From: Bacteroides sp. AN502(2024) | GTDB lineage: Bacteria; Bacteroidota; Bacteroidia; Bacteroidales; Bacteroidaceae | Length of the DNA stretch: 64,000 nt | Reading direction: 5' to 3' | NCBI RefSeq assembly: GCF_041227145.1 | Contig: NZ_JBGFSP010000003.1 | Coordinates: forward strand, 248,001 to 312,000 | Shown here: positions 26,040-35,702 of the stretch, in pieces | Layout: every line of letters starts with the position of its first letter | How positions within the stretch are numbered: the first letter of the stretch is position 1 | Position numbers and translations under genes: made by a program | Notes under the pieces: model-generated | The model's database searches: none | What the model saw: the letters and a program-made list of their open reading frames with translations, nothing else | Told to the model about the DNA's origin: nothing

Positions 26040-27164
26040 TTAAAGAATACCCTTACTGGATGGAAGTTCAAAATGATAGATATCTCTTTTGATAGCCATT
26101 TTCAAAGCACGGGCAAGGGCTTTAAAAACGCCTTCTATCTTATGATGTTCATTCTGTCCTTCCGCTTTGATGTTCAAATTCATCTTTGCCGCGTCACTTA
26201 GTGACTTAAAGAAATGAAGGAACATTTCTGTTGGCATCTCTCCTATTTTTTCACGCTTGAATTCAGCATCCCAAACCAGCCAGGGACGACCGCCGAAGTC
26301 CAGGCAAACCTGACAAAGACAATCATCCATCGGCAAGGCATAGCCATAACGTTCAATCCCCCGTTTGCTCCCTAAAGCCTGATAAATACATTCACCTAAG
26401 GCAATAGCGGTATCTTCGATCGTATGATGCTCATCTACTTCCAAATCGCCCTTTACACGGATAGTCAGGTCCATGCCGGAATGCTTTCCAATCTGCTCAA
26501 GCATATGATCGAAAAAGCCAAGACCGGTAGATATGTCACAGATACCATTTCCATCGAGATTCAAAGCAACATAAATATCTGTTTCTTTTGTAGTCCGGCG
26601 TACTTCCGCTTTCCGTTCTCCGGCAAAAAGGAATTCGGCTATCCGGTCCCAGTCAGTAGTTGCAAGGGCACAGACTTCTTCTAATCCTTTTTCTTTCAAA
26701 GCTTTGGTTGAGTCTTGCAAATAAATTGCCCGGCAGCCCAGATTTTGGGCAAGTTCCACATCCGTAGGGCGATCACCTATCACAAAACTTCCGGCAAGAT
26801 CATAATCAGGACTATTTAAAAATTTCGTCAACATTCCCGTACGCGGCTTACGAGTAAGCGCATTATCTTCAGGAAAACTACGGTCTATCAGAATTTCGTC
26901 AAAAGTAATCCCCTCTCCCGCCAATGTTTTAAGCATCAGATTATGAGCAGGCCAGAATGTCTCTTCCGGAAAAGAGGATGTACCCAATCCGTCCTGATTG
27001 GTAACCATCACAAATTCAAAGTCAAGTTTACTACGGATAAAACCCAAATTACGGAACACCTTCGGATAGAATTCCAGTTTTTCCAATGAATCCAGCTGAT
27101 AATCAACGGGAGGTTCGATTACCAACGTACCATCTCTATCGATAAATAATACTTTCTTCTTCAT
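26040..27164 (-). CDS. hisB: Bifunctional histidinol-phosphatase / imidazoleglycerol-phosphate dehydratase
   Basis: The protein (374 residues) fuses two steps of histidine synthesis. The N-terminal HAD-type phosphatase carries FIDRDGTLV (Asp nucleophile at about residue 9) and the metal-binding loop; the C-terminal dehydratase has the metal-binding histidine motifs [15 protein letters not shown] and [14 protein letters not shown], with a second pair in [17 protein letters not shown]. It is the last gene of hisGDCB, three bases after hisC. Other pathway genes (hisH, A, F, I) are not in the window. Confidence 0.96.
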   Translation of the reverse strand: MKKKVLFIDRDGTLVIEPPVDYQLDSLEKLEFYPKVFRNLGFIRSKLDFEFVMVTNQDGLGTSSFPEETFWPAHNLMLKTLAGEGITFDEILIDRSFPEDNALTRKPRTGMLTKFLNSPDYDLAGSFVIGDRPTDVELAQNLGCRAIYLQDSTKALKEKGLEEVCALATTDWDRIAEFLFAGERKAEVRRTTKETDIYVALNLDGNGICDISTGLGFFDHMLEQIGKHSGMDLTIRVKGDLEVDEHHTIEDTAIALGECIYQALGSKRGIERYGYALPMDDCLCQVCLDFGGRPWLVWDAEFKREKIGEMPTEMFLHFFKSLSDAAKMNLNIKAEGQNEHHKIEGVFKALARALKMAIKRDIYHFELPSSKGIL

Positions 27165-27167
27165 ACA

Positions 27168-28208
27168 TTATCCTTGATAGTTTTTAAGAGCCGTCAATAA
27201 GGAATTATTTTCTACACGGGTACCGACAGTCACACGCAAACAGTTGCAACAAAGTGAAATGTGATGACGATTACGCACAATGATTCCTTCACCGACCAAA
27301 TAGTTGTAGATGTTCACAGCATCTGTCACTTTAGCCAAAAAGAAGTTGGCATCAGAAGGAAACAGTTTGATGGTACATGGAAGTTTTTCAAATTCCGCTT
27401 CCAGATAATCACGCTCTTCCTTCAATGTTTTCACCCAACGTTCTATCTCATAATGCTTGTACAACATAGAAATAGCCTGTTGTTGAGTCAACTGATTGAC
27501 ATTATAGGGATATTTGATTTTGCTAAGGATACCTATAATTTCTTTGGAAGCAAAAGCCATTCCCAAACGAATAGCAGCACATCCCCAAGCCTTGGAGAAT
27601 GTTTGGAATACGACAAGGTTAGGATATTTATCCAACTCTTCAAGGAAAGAAGGAGCCTGGGAAAAATCATTATAAGCTTCATCCAGCATCACCAATCCTT
27701 CGAACCGACAAAGTACCTTTTCAATTTCAGAACGGAGCAAATCATTTCCTGTCGGGTTATTAGGCGAGCAAAGGAAAATAAGTTTGGTATGTTCATCGGT
27801 AGCCGCCAGCAATTTGTCGGCAGAGAGCTGGAAGTCATCATCCAGCAATACTTTCCGATATTCCACATCGTTCACATCGGCACAAACCTGATACATTCCA
27901 TAAGTAGGATCGATGGCTACGACATTATCTTTTCCCGGTTCGCAGAATGCACGAAAAACCAAGTCGATAGCTTCATCGCTACCGTTTCCAAGAAAAATAT
28001 GCTCGGGAGATACTTTTTTGATTTTCGACAACAGCGTCTTCAGTTCACACTGCATAGGATCCGGATAGCGGTTATGAGGCGTATTGTAGGGGTTCTCGTT
28101 CGCATCCAGAAAAACAGAGGCTGTAACTCCTTTATATTCATCTCGCGCCGAAGAATAGGGTTTTAATTTCCAGATATTCGGCCGAGTTAGTTCTTGCAAC
28201 GTTTTCAC
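27168..28208 (-). CDS. hisC: Histidinol-phosphate aminotransferase
   Basis: A pyridoxal-phosphate enzyme that converts imidazole acetol phosphate to histidinol phosphate. Key segments: [48 protein letters not shown], and the Schiff-base lysine in [17 protein letters not shown] chose a GTG start at 28208 (read [19 protein letters not shown], 347 residues) because the family start aligns there and it leaves a 16-base gap after hisD. An in-frame ATG at 28289 would extend the protein by 27 residues and overlap the end of hisD by 65 bases, which is less likely. Confidence 0.92.
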   Translation of the reverse strand: MKTLQELTRPNIWKLKPYSSARDEYKGVTASVFLDANENPYNTPHNRYPDPMQCELKTLLSKIKKVSPEHIFLGNGSDEAIDLVFRAFCEPGKDNVVAIDPTYGMYQVCADVNDVEYRKVLLDDDFQLSADKLLAATDEHTKLIFLCSPNNPTGNDLLRSEIEKVLCRFEGLVMLDEAYNDFSQAPSFLEELDKYPNLVVFQTFSKAWGCAAIRLGMAFASKEIIGILSKIKYPYNVNQLTQQQAISMLYKHYEIERWVKTLKEERDYLEAEFEKLPCTIKLFPSDANFFLAKVTDAVNIYNYLVGEGIIVRNRHHISLCCNCLRVTVGTRVENNSLLTALKNYQG

Positions 28209-28224
28209 TTCTTTATGTTTTAAA

Positions 28225-29514
28225 TTATGAATTTTGAATTGTTTGGAGGCGAACTGTAACAGCATTTTTATGTGCGTCCAGCTGTTCATTAGCTGCCATT
28301 TCTTCTATAGCAGGACCGATCGCTTTTATCCCTTCCGGAAGAATTTCCTGAAATGTAATCTTACGGATAAAACTATCCAAACTTACACCGCTATAGGCTT
28401 TGGCATAACCGTTGGTCGGCAGCGTGTGATTCGTTCCGGAAGCATAGTCGCCGGCACTTTCGGGAGTTAATGAACCTAAGAAGACAGAACCTGCATTTAT
28501 CACATGTTCGGCCACTTCCATATAGTTTTCCATTTCTATAATTAAATGTTCCGGAGCATACGCGTTTGTCAATTCCAATGCTTCATTCAGCTCCTTCACT
28601 AAAATCAATTTACTATTTTCCAATGATTTCGCTGCAATTTCACGACGGGGAAGTTTTGCTAATTGACGCTCCACTTCTGCCATCACCTCTGTCTGAAGTT
28701 TCTCGGAAGTGGTAATCAATATAGCCTGACTATCTATTCCGTGTTCTGCCTGTGACAAAAGATCTGCTGCCACAAAAACCGGATTGGCAGAGGCATCGGC
28801 CAGAACTTCCACTTCAGAAGGGCCGGCAGGCATATCGATAGCCACATCACGCAGGCTCACCAATTGTTTGGCAGCTGTCACATATTGGTTACCGGGACCA
28901 AATATCTTATACACTTTAGGTACACTCTCTGTTCCATAAGCCATAGCGGCAATAGCTTGCACCCCACCCGCCTTGAATATTTTGCTGACACCAGCCAGTT
29001 GCGCGGCAAAAAGGATAGCCGGATGAATATTCCCGTTTTTATCGGGAGGAGTACAAAGAACGATTTCCTTACATCCTGCAATTTTAGCCGGAACAGCCAA
29101 CATTAATACAGTAGAGAACAGCGGTGCTGTTCCACCCGGAATATATAACCCGACCTTTTCGATTCCCACCGATTTTTGCCAGCAAGTCACACCGTTCATT
29201 GTTTCTACCTTCTTTCCGACAAAGCGTTGGGAAGCATGGAATGTTTCAATATTCCGTTTTGCCAGGGAGATGGCAGATTTCAGTTCATCGCTTACTAATG
29301 TTCCGGCAACCTGCATCTCTTCAGGAGTTACAGCAAGTGCAGACAAGATTACCTTATCAAAAGCTGCCTCATATTCCAGTACTGCTTTGTCACCTTCTGT
29401 CCTTACCTTATTTATAATAGAACGAACAGTATCGAACAAACTTTCCGTATTTAGTGCCGGACGTTTCAATAGTTCCGTCCATTGCTCTTTTGAGGGATAT
29501 TTAATCAATTTCAT
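28225..29514 (-). CDS. hisD: Histidinol dehydrogenase
   Basis: HisD catalyses the last two oxidations to histidine with NAD+ and a zinc ion. The 429-residue protein shows [27 protein letters not shown], the signature [42 protein letters not shown], the zinc ligand region LLSQAEHG, and the catalytic [10 protein letters not shown]. Length is normal. It lies between hisG and hisC in the operon. Confidence 0.96.
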   Translation of the reverse strand: MKLIKYPSKEQWTELLKRPALNTESLFDTVRSIINKVRTEGDKAVLEYEAAFDKVILSALAVTPEEMQVAGTLVSDELKSAISLAKRNIETFHASQRFVGKKVETMNGVTCWQKSVGIEKVGLYIPGGTAPLFSTVLMLAVPAKIAGCKEIVLCTPPDKNGNIHPAILFAAQLAGVSKIFKAGGVQAIAAMAYGTESVPKVYKIFGPGNQYVTAAKQLVSLRDVAIDMPAGPSEVEVLADASANPVFVAADLLSQAEHGIDSQAILITTSEKLQTEVMAEVERQLAKLPRREIAAKSLENSKLILVKELNEALELTNAYAPEHLIIEMENYMEVAEHVINAGSVFLGSLTPESAGDYASGTNHTLPTNGYAKAYSGVSLDSFIRKITFQEILPEGIKAIGPAIEEMAANEQLDAHKNAVTVRLQTIQNS

Positions 29515-29551
29515 GGTTCATATTTTATTAGAAATGGATTTCCGTACCTAT

Positions 29552-30403
29552 CTATACAATCATCTTTTCAATCGGCAGTACCAAAATACCTTCTGCTCCC
29601 AGTCCTTTCAGTTTTCCAATGATTTCCCAGAAACGTTTCTCATCAAGTACTGTATGAACAGAACACCAACCTTCCTGTGCCAGTGGCATCACCGTGGGAC
29701 TCTTCATGCCCGGCAATACAGCAATGATTTCTTTCAGTTTATCTTTCGGAGCATTCATCAAAACATATTTTTTATCTTCGGCTGTTTTTACTGCATTCAT
29801 GCGAAACAGCAGCTCTTCGAGCACTTCTTTTTTCTCGTCGTTCATCTTCTTGTTGCCAATCAGCAATGCTTCTGACTTCATTACAACTTCCACTTCTTTC
29901 AAACGGTTACTTACCAATGTAGAACCGGAGCTTACAATATCGAAAATAGCATCAGCCAATCCAATTCCCGGAGATACTTCTACAGAACCGGTAATCACGT
30001 GAATTTCAGCATTTACACCATTTTCCTTCAGGAAGTTACGAAGAATAACCGGATAGGAAGTAGCAATCTTCTTACCGTTAAACCACGACAAACCGGGATA
30101 TTCAACATCCTTCGGCATAGCCAGTGAAAGGCGGCATTTACTAAATCCCAAACGTTTGATAATTTCCGCATCTTCTTCCTTTTCGATAAATTCGTTTTCG
30201 CCTACAATTCCCAAGTCTGCTACACCAGTAGCCACTGTCTGCGGAATATCGTCATCACGAAGGAATAGAACTTCAATAGGAAAATTGGAAGACTGTACCA
30301 ATAAGGTACGTTTCGTGGTGCTTAACTTGATATCTGACTCTTCTAAAAGTGCCATTGTCTCTTCAAAGAGACGTCCTTTGGCTTGTACTGCGATTCTTAA
30401 CAT
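29552..30403 (-). CDS. hisG: ATP phosphoribosyltransferase, long form
   Basis: HisG starts histidine synthesis by joining ATP and PRPP and is feedback-inhibited by histidine. The 283-residue length marks the long form with a C-terminal ACT-like regulatory domain, which does not need HisZ. Visible: LRIAVQAKGRL at the start, VATGVADLGIVGENE, and the PRPP loop region GLADAIFDIVSSGSTLVSN. It is first in hisGDCB and is preceded by a leader-peptide attenuator whose terminator ends about 40 bases upstream of the ATG. Confidence 0.96.
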   Translation of the reverse strand: MLRIAVQAKGRLFEETMALLEESDIKLSTTKRTLLVQSSNFPIEVLFLRDDDIPQTVATGVADLGIVGENEFIEKEEDAEIIKRLGFSKCRLSLAMPKDVEYPGLSWFNGKKIATSYPVILRNFLKENGVNAEIHVITGSVEVSPGIGLADAIFDIVSSGSTLVSNRLKEVEVVMKSEALLIGNKKMNDEKKEVLEELLFRMNAVKTAEDKKYVLMNAPKDKLKEIIAVLPGMKSPTVMPLAQEGWCSVHTVLDEKRFWEIIGKLKGLGAEGILVLPIEKMIV

Positions 30404-30442
30404 GACTTTATTTTATTTTTAATATAATATGCATGAGAAATC

Positions 30443-30472
30443 AAAAAAGGCTTACCGTATTCGGCAAGCCTT
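30443..30472 (-). terminator. his operon attenuator terminator
   Basis: On the minus strand AAGGCTTGCCG (30472-30462) pairs with CGGTAAGCCTT (30457-30447) around a four-base loop, 11 bases with one wobble pair, followed by TTTT. It lies between the His-rich leader peptide and hisG, so it is placed to stop transcription when histidyl-tRNA is plentiful. Confidence 0.85.
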
Positions 30473-30518
30473 AGTTATCGTTTATATAGTTATCCACAAT
30501 ATCATCCACGCCCACCGA

Positions 30519-30566
30519 TTATTCGTCAGGAAAATGATGATGATGATGTATAGCTGTATATTTCAT
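30519..30566 (-). CDS. hisL: Histidine operon leader peptide (five consecutive His)
   Basis: Reading the minus strand from ATG at 30566 gives MKYTAIHHHHHFPDE and then TAA, a 15-residue peptide with five His codons in a row, all CAT. Ribosome stalling on these codons when charged tRNA-His is scarce would change folding of the downstream RNA and prevent the terminator at 30443-30472, as in the enteric his leader. A purine-rich AAAAGAGAA precedes the ATG. The base-pairing of the antiterminator was not worked out in full. Confidence 0.88.
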   Translation of the reverse strand: MKYTAIHHHHHFPDE

Positions 30567-30586
30567 TTCTCTTTTATTAACTGCGA

Positions 30587-30618
30587 CAAAAGTAAAGCAT
30601 TAGTCTGAGATAACCAAA
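30587..30618 (-). promoter_or_regulatory. his operon promoter
   Basis: TTTG (30615-30618) and TACTTTTG (30587-30594) on the minus strand are 20 bases apart and match the Bacteroides -33/-7 consensus. The leader ATG lies about 20 bases past the -7 box, so the leader transcript starts near 30580. Confidence 0.75.
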
Positions 30619-30716
30619 CATTTATCACAAAAACTTAAGTTTTTATTTCAAATTAAAGGTAATATTTCTTCCGGCTCTACATCACATTTCAAAAAGGCAT
30701 TTCGTCTTTCATCGAT

Positions 30717-32627
30717 TTACTTTCTAATACAACGAATGGCAAAAGCTTTTGTGCCAACACCGGCATTAGATTCTTCTATGATATTCGTACTACTTTTTAT
30801 ATAAAAAACGGTAGGCGCTATCTCTGTATTTGTGTTATCCAGCGTCCAATAACCCAAATGCTTCTTTTCATAATCACTTTGGAAAATCCCCACATACATT
30901 CCTATAGGCATTCCATTAAAACCGGATAAATTAGTTGCAGGTTGTACGGGCTCTTCGGTCTTTAAAGGCAGCCAAGTCCCTGATTTTATCAACGAAACAT
31001 CTCCCTTCAGATACTCTTTTAGAAGATTCCAGTCTTCCCAGTTCGGTATATTCCAATGAGTCGGCAGGATCCTACCGGAAAGAGCAACATCAGCGGTATA
31101 GAAATAATAATTCCCGGTAAAAGATTGCAAATATCCGGTAGCATTTGCCGCTACTGCATCCAATTTGGGCAGCATTTCACCATCTGTATACAAAGAAGCC
31201 TCCAGATTATCCCGCATCCAATATTGAGTTCCGATCTTCACTAACGGATAATTATGAATGACTCCTCCACGTACATCACGAACGATATCCTCCAAAGCCA
31301 AAACAGAGAGTACGTCATCTGCCGTTGTAACAGATAAAGAAACGGTTCCATCTGCCATCACATATACATTATTACGAATCGGTAAAGTCCCGTCAACATA
31401 GGTCAATGAGTGTTCTTCCACATTCCATGAAACACTTCCTCCATTCACTGTTCCCGATTTCCCTAGCAGCTGTACTACCACACCTTGAGATAAATTCACA
31501 CTACCATCTTCTTTCATCGGATAGACAACGATTGCCTGCGAGGAAAATGCAGAAGTAACAAGATACTCCATACATATTTCGGCTACTTGCTTTCCCGAAT
31601 GTAACACTTTATACACATTTGACCTTTCAAAAGTCAACTTCGAAACATCTATGTATTTATGAAGCGCGACCGATTCGGTATGATCGACTTCAGTTCCATC
31701 CCAATCTCCGATTTCTCCATTCACTTTGCTCATCAAGACATCCTCGGCCGATACAAACTGTATTTCCAATTCGCGCTGCTTTCCGCTTATTAATTGCAAT
31801 GTAGCCGGTAACATACTTATATATAGCTTTCCTGCTACTTCCAATGTTATGTATTGGTAACCCGGAGTCGCCTCCTGCGGTACCAGAATACATTCTTTTC
31901 CTATCAGTCGGCCGTCTTTTATCTCCCATTCCCCTGCGGGAACAATATCTTTCTCTTCGGAATAACCAGAGAAAGTCCTTTTCTGAAAATCATAATTTGT
32001 TTTAGTATAAAAGCCACTTACAGAAAGCGTAGGCTTAACAGATAACATATCTTCCAAATTCTCCTCCTCTCCAGGAGTAAGAACAATTTTCAGACGAAAG
32101 AACTGATGATTATAGGTCAGAGCGACCGCCTCCTTACTGGCTAACACATCTTCTTTAGAAGCAACCAGAAAATCTGAATGTGAATAATCGTCAGCCACAT
32201 TTTGAGTCGTTGAAACCGCCACCTGCATGGTACTCTCTCCACTCCCCACTCCACTCGTTTGATAAGGATAATAACTGATCAGATTCAACGTTGCTCCATC
32301 ATCCGGATAGTATACCGACTCGTTAGATTCAAACTCACCATTAGATGAACGTACGAAACGAAGATTATCCACATAACGTTCTTCTTGCATTGTAGTAGCT
32401 CCGGCAAGAGCGAACAACCCAACTTCATCCCCTTCATCAAAGTGATTATTTGCCATGCGGGTACCAACCGCCCCACGAATATCAGCGATAAATTTTAATG
32501 GAATATTTCCATTATTAACTATATCCGCCTCTTCTTCCGAAATATGGTTTACACAAGCACTAAGTAAGATAGAATAAAGGACAAGTAAACCCACGACCTT
32601 TTGCTGGTTACAAAATAATTTCATCAC
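30717..32627 (-). CDS. Fimbrillin-family lipoprotein with C-terminal FISUMP domain
   Basis: A 636-residue exported lipoprotein (lipobox LLSAC, Cys25). The N-terminal part (GTRMANNHFDEGDEVGLFAL, VYYPDDGATLNLISYYPYQ, LTYNHQFFRLKIVL) is typical of Mfa1-like fimbrillin or fimbrium-associated proteins. The C-terminal 170 residues (YPLVKIGTQYWMRDNLEA to GTKAFAIRCIRK) form a FISUMP (Fibrobacter major paralogous) domain, commonly a surface-displayed tip. It lies alone, not in a mfa/fim gene cluster, so it may be an orphan tip adhesin. The ATG pair at 32627 and 32624 cannot be separated. Confidence 0.82.
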   Translation of the reverse strand: MMKLFCNQQKVVGLLVLYSILLSACVNHISEEEADIVNNGNIPLKFIADIRGAVGTRMANNHFDEGDEVGLFALAGATTMQEERYVDNLRFVRSSNGEFESNESVYYPDDGATLNLISYYPYQTSGVGSGESTMQVAVSTTQNVADDYSHSDFLVASKEDVLASKEAVALTYNHQFFRLKIVLTPGEEENLEDMLSVKPTLSVSGFYTKTNYDFQKRTFSGYSEEKDIVPAGEWEIKDGRLIGKECILVPQEATPGYQYITLEVAGKLYISMLPATLQLISGKQRELEIQFVSAEDVLMSKVNGEIGDWDGTEVDHTESVALHKYIDVSKLTFERSNVYKVLHSGKQVAEICMEYLVTSAFSSQAIVVYPMKEDGSVNLSQGVVVQLLGKSGTVNGGSVSWNVEEHSLTYVDGTLPIRNNVYVMADGTVSLSVTTADDVLSVLALEDIVRDVRGGVIHNYPLVKIGTQYWMRDNLEASLYTDGEMLPKLDAVAANATGYLQSFTGNYYFYTADVALSGRILPTHWNIPNWEDWNLLKEYLKGDVSLIKSGTWLPLKTEEPVQPATNLSGFNGMPIGMYVGIFQSDYEKKHLGYWTLDNTNTEIAPTVFYIKSSTNIIEESNAGVGTKAFAIRCIRK

Positions 32628-32929
32628 ATTTGTTTTTTAATTTCTCAATAGAAACTTTTGATTGAACAGAAAGGATAACATAAAAGGAAGTATTAGCTTT
32701 CGGTTATGGGATACTAAACAACACGTCTGTTGCCTGTGGAATCATCAATTTCAAGATACCATTTTGATATCTTGGAAGCAAAAGTATATAATAATATCGA
32801 ATTAAAGTATAATTTCTATAGAAATATTTTACATTTTCATCTAAATCACAAATAATCAACAAGTTACAAACGAACAGTCAGTAACCAAGAATTAAACTTC
32901 CACATTATTATATTAAGAGCCTACTCTTT
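32628..32929 (-). other. Intergenic region upstream of the fimbrillin gene
   Basis: About 300 AT-rich bases without an open frame. A -7-like TACTTTTG lies at 32779-32786 on the minus strand (no clear -33 box), and a small dyad CAAGATA/TATCTTG at 32752-32774 directly follows it, placed like an operator. Nothing else was recognised. Confidence 0.4.
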
Positions 32930-33586
32930 TCAGAAAGAATATCCCACTTCTATACCGGCAATATGTCTGCCTTGTGAAGATGCATATTGATAACAATAGA
33001 ATGTATCCAACGACCAACGTTTGGCTAAAGCAATTTCGACTCCGGGACGATAGCGCATACGATCGGCTCTCCAAAAAGAAGCGTCATCCAGACTCTGATA
33101 GATTTCAACAGAAAAATAAGGAGAAACAATTCCCTTTGTAGGAGCATAGGAAAATTTCAAGCGGGAACGCAAGCGAGTTTCAGAGTTACCACTATCAAAA
33201 GTCTGCTGGAATCTTTCCCTTACAGCTACTTTCAGCCATTGATAACGAAAACTGGCAGTAGCAGTTATATGATAGCGATGCCTGAACTTCCAGCCCGGGT
33301 CACCCAAATACCGAAGATGGGTTTCATAGCCAATACCCAGATTCAAAAACGAATAAGGCCGGTAACTTCCACCAACAATAAGTCCCCAACGATCCAATTT
33401 ACTTACATCATCTTTCATGCGCCATTCCAAATCACCTGAAACTGAAAACCGGGGATCTATCTTATGATTCACCTTGAATTTAGTCCATGTATTGAAATCA
33501 TCACCTTGTGCCCATGCGGAAAATGATATTCCAAACAATAGCACAAAAAATAGCCAAGTCTTAGCATTTAATATTACTTTATTCAT
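32930..33586 (-). CDS. DUF2490 outer-membrane beta-barrel protein
   Basis: A 218-residue protein with a signal peptide (LFFVLLFGISFSAWA/Q) and alternating amphipathic strands: WTKFKVNHKIDPRFSVSGDLEWRM, LIVGGSYRPYSFLNLGIGYE, HRYHITATASFRYQW and RMRYRPGVEIALAKRWSLDTFYCYQY, ending in an aromatic residue (EVGYSF), the usual signal for outer-membrane barrel assembly. This fits DUF2490, a small barrel of unknown function. A TATCTTTG -7 box is at 33607-33614 on the minus strand. Confidence 0.8.
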   Translation of the reverse strand: MNKVILNAKTWLFFVLLFGISFSAWAQGDDFNTWTKFKVNHKIDPRFSVSGDLEWRMKDDVSKLDRWGLIVGGSYRPYSFLNLGIGYETHLRYLGDPGWKFRHRYHITATASFRYQWLKVAVRERFQQTFDSGNSETRLRSRLKFSYAPTKGIVSPYFSVEIYQSLDDASFWRADRMRYRPGVEIALAKRWSLDTFYCYQYASSQGRHIAGIEVGYSF

Positions 33587-33750
33587 TGATTTTCGGGTTA
33601 AAGTAGCAAAGATAATAAATTATTCTACGCAAAGGAAAAACATGATACTGAAAAGATTCTGAAAAGATTATATTCATATTCTGTCTAAATTCTCATATTG
33701 TATCTTTGCGTAGGAAACTATAATGGCATAGAAACACCTGCGTCTTCTTT

Positions 33751-34167
33751 TGCAGACTTGACTTTCCTAACGATGAGATACGTTACGGGGTCATTAATTT
33801 CCTTATTCCGTTTGTACACTCCAATGAAGAACAACGATCAGGGAAGGATTTTGCATCGGGAAATTCATTGATGAATGGGAAAAAGGTGATTATGTATCTT
33901 TCCTCACCCATTTGGAGACTTTCTTTACCGATATTCCGCATGAACTGAATGACCAGACTGAACGTCATTATCAGGTTATCTTCTATCTCGTATTCAAACT
34001 GATGGGGCAATTCACGGAAGTGGAGGTGCACAGTACCCGCGGACGTACCGATGCTGTGGTCAAAACACCCAATATGTCTATACCGTTTGAGTTCAATTTA
34101 AATGGTTGGTGTGGAATTTAGTGCGAAAACTCGTAATATCAATCGTTGGTTGGTAGAGATGACATAA
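33751..34167 (+). pseudogene. Remnant of an AAA-ATPase-like / PD-(D/E)XK nuclease-superfamily protein
   Basis: Translation in successive frames gives LDFPNDEIRYGVINFLIPFV (from 33757), then after a shift IGKFIDEWEKGDYVSFLTHL, FFTDIPHELNDQTERHYQV, FYLVFKLMGQFTEVEVHSTR, GRTDAVVKTPNMSIPFEFN, and after another shift and a deletion VGVEFSAKTRNINRWLVEMT and a stop at 34167. This is the C-terminal half of the common Bacteroides proteins with an AAA-like N-terminus and a PD-(D/E)XK C-terminus. The ATPase part is gone and the frame is broken at least twice, so it is not functional. A TATCTTTG box at about 33701-33708 may be its old promoter. Confidence 0.85.
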
Positions 34168-34313
34168 ATATGATAAAAACATTTCGGGAAGAATGGTAGC
34201 TACAAACTTCCCGAAATAAAAACCGATACCATTGAAAACAAACATTTATTATCCTCTTTTGGAAACAAGTTTTTCAATCTAATAATATATCTGCCATCTT
34301 TAGTATATCTGAA

Positions 34314-35690
34314 CTAATCCTTCTCTTTTGGCTTTGCATTCCAAACCAATAACGCAAAAAGTACCGACAGTAGAGCCGCACCAATCCAGAAGCAATTGAT
34401 GTAAGTGAAATCATAAACATCGACTCCATTCTGAACAGTCTTCTGACCCTCTATCAGAATACCACTCATTACGTCCTGTAATCCGGCTCCAATATAACTG
34501 GCAATGCCGACCACTCCCAATGCAGCACCGGAAGCATTACGGGGAGCAATATCGACTGCCATCAGACCACCCAGAAAACAGATGAGAACTCCGATACCCA
34601 ACCCGAAAAGAACCATCGCAAGTACATCTACCCCAAAATGTACCCCCGGAACCAACAGGAACAGGCAGAGAGCAAAAACATTCATCAATCCGAATATCAG
34701 TGCAGGGACATTACGACGACCACCAAATAGTTTATCAGAAATGATTCCCGAAAACATGGTACCGATGATACCACAGACCGGACAGATGGAAATAATGAAA
34801 CTGGCATCCAACGTGGAATATCCTTTCTGCGCTTCCAGATAAAAAACGCCCCAGCTATTGATAGCATAACGACTGATATACATAAAAGCACTCGAAAGAG
34901 CCAGTATCCAGATGGCAGGCATCAACAAAACCTGGCGTTGAGCCTTATTAAAGTCTGTCGTTTCCGTCACACTCACCTCCTTTTTCTCTTTGGGAGCATT
35001 CACAGGAGGAAAGCCCATACTTTCAGGAGTGTCATGAAAGAACTTCCAGACAATCAATGCACCAATCAAACCAACGATACCTGCCCCCAAGAAACCGTAT
35101 CTCCACCCCAATACACTAACAATAGACGCAACAATCAGAAAAGTCAACGCTTCGCCGATATTGTGGCTGGCAGACCAGAATCCATAGTAGGAACCCCGTT
35201 CCTTATCCGTAAACCAGCGGGAAAGCCCTACTACGCAAGAAGCAGCCCCCATAGACTGGAACCAACCGCTAATCCCCCAAAGGAGAGCAAACAGAACAAA
35301 AGAATGGATAAAGCCGAGGCACAGGTTCACTAAAGCAGTTACCAGTAGACCGGTAGTCATAAAACGGTTGATATTGCTACGGTCGGCCAAAAAACCATTC
35401 GTGAATTTTCCGAGGGCATAAGTAAAGAACAATACCGAACCGATAATTCCCAGTTCCGTTTCAGAGAAGATTCCTTCATCTACGATGGGCTTCTTCACGA
35501 CATTCAGGCTAAGACGACACACATAGTACATGCCGTAACCGAAAGTGGCTGAAAGGAAAGTAGACCATTTCAAGTATTTCAGGCGACGGGCGTCGGAATG
35601 AAGATGCTGTAAGCCTGATGAAGACAAAGCTTCCTCGTTACAAGGCCTCGGTGAAGAGACCTTGTAAAAGTTTATAAATTGTTTCAACAT
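34314..35690 (-). CDS. MFS transporter, GlpT/UhpT-like organophosphate:phosphate antiporter
   Basis: A 458-residue major facilitator with about 12 membrane segments. The family start YLKWSTFLSATFGYGMYYVCRLSLNVVKKP, the GKFTNGFLADRSNINRF loop and WFQSMGAASCVVGLSRWF resemble GlpT, UhpT and PgtP, which exchange organophosphates for phosphate across the inner membrane. It lies 12 bases after a periplasmic glycerophosphodiester phosphodiesterase gene, which makes glycerol-3-phosphate the likely substrate. It is the last gene of the Sus-like locus running from 46540 to 34314. Confidence 0.87.
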   Translation of the reverse strand: MLKQFINFYKVSSPRPCNEEALSSSGLQHLHSDARRLKYLKWSTFLSATFGYGMYYVCRLSLNVVKKPIVDEGIFSETELGIIGSVLFFTYALGKFTNGFLADRSNINRFMTTGLLVTALVNLCLGFIHSFVLFALLWGISGWFQSMGAASCVVGLSRWFTDKERGSYYGFWSASHNIGEALTFLIVASIVSVLGWRYGFLGAGIVGLIGALIVWKFFHDTPESMGFPPVNAPKEKKEVSVTETTDFNKAQRQVLLMPAIWILALSSAFMYISRYAINSWGVFYLEAQKGYSTLDASFIISICPVCGIIGTMFSGIISDKLFGGRRNVPALIFGLMNVFALCLFLLVPGVHFGVDVLAMVLFGLGIGVLICFLGGLMAVDIAPRNASGAALGVVGIASYIGAGLQDVMSGILIEGQKTVQNGVDVYDFTYINCFWIGAALLSVLFALLVWNAKPKEKD

Positions 35691-35702
35691 GAGAAAGTCT
35701 AT

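Noticed and set aside
28209..28289. Longer hisC start at 28289
   Set aside because: It would overlap hisD by 65 bases and add 27 residues not seen at the start of HisC; a GTG at 28208 gives the family start.
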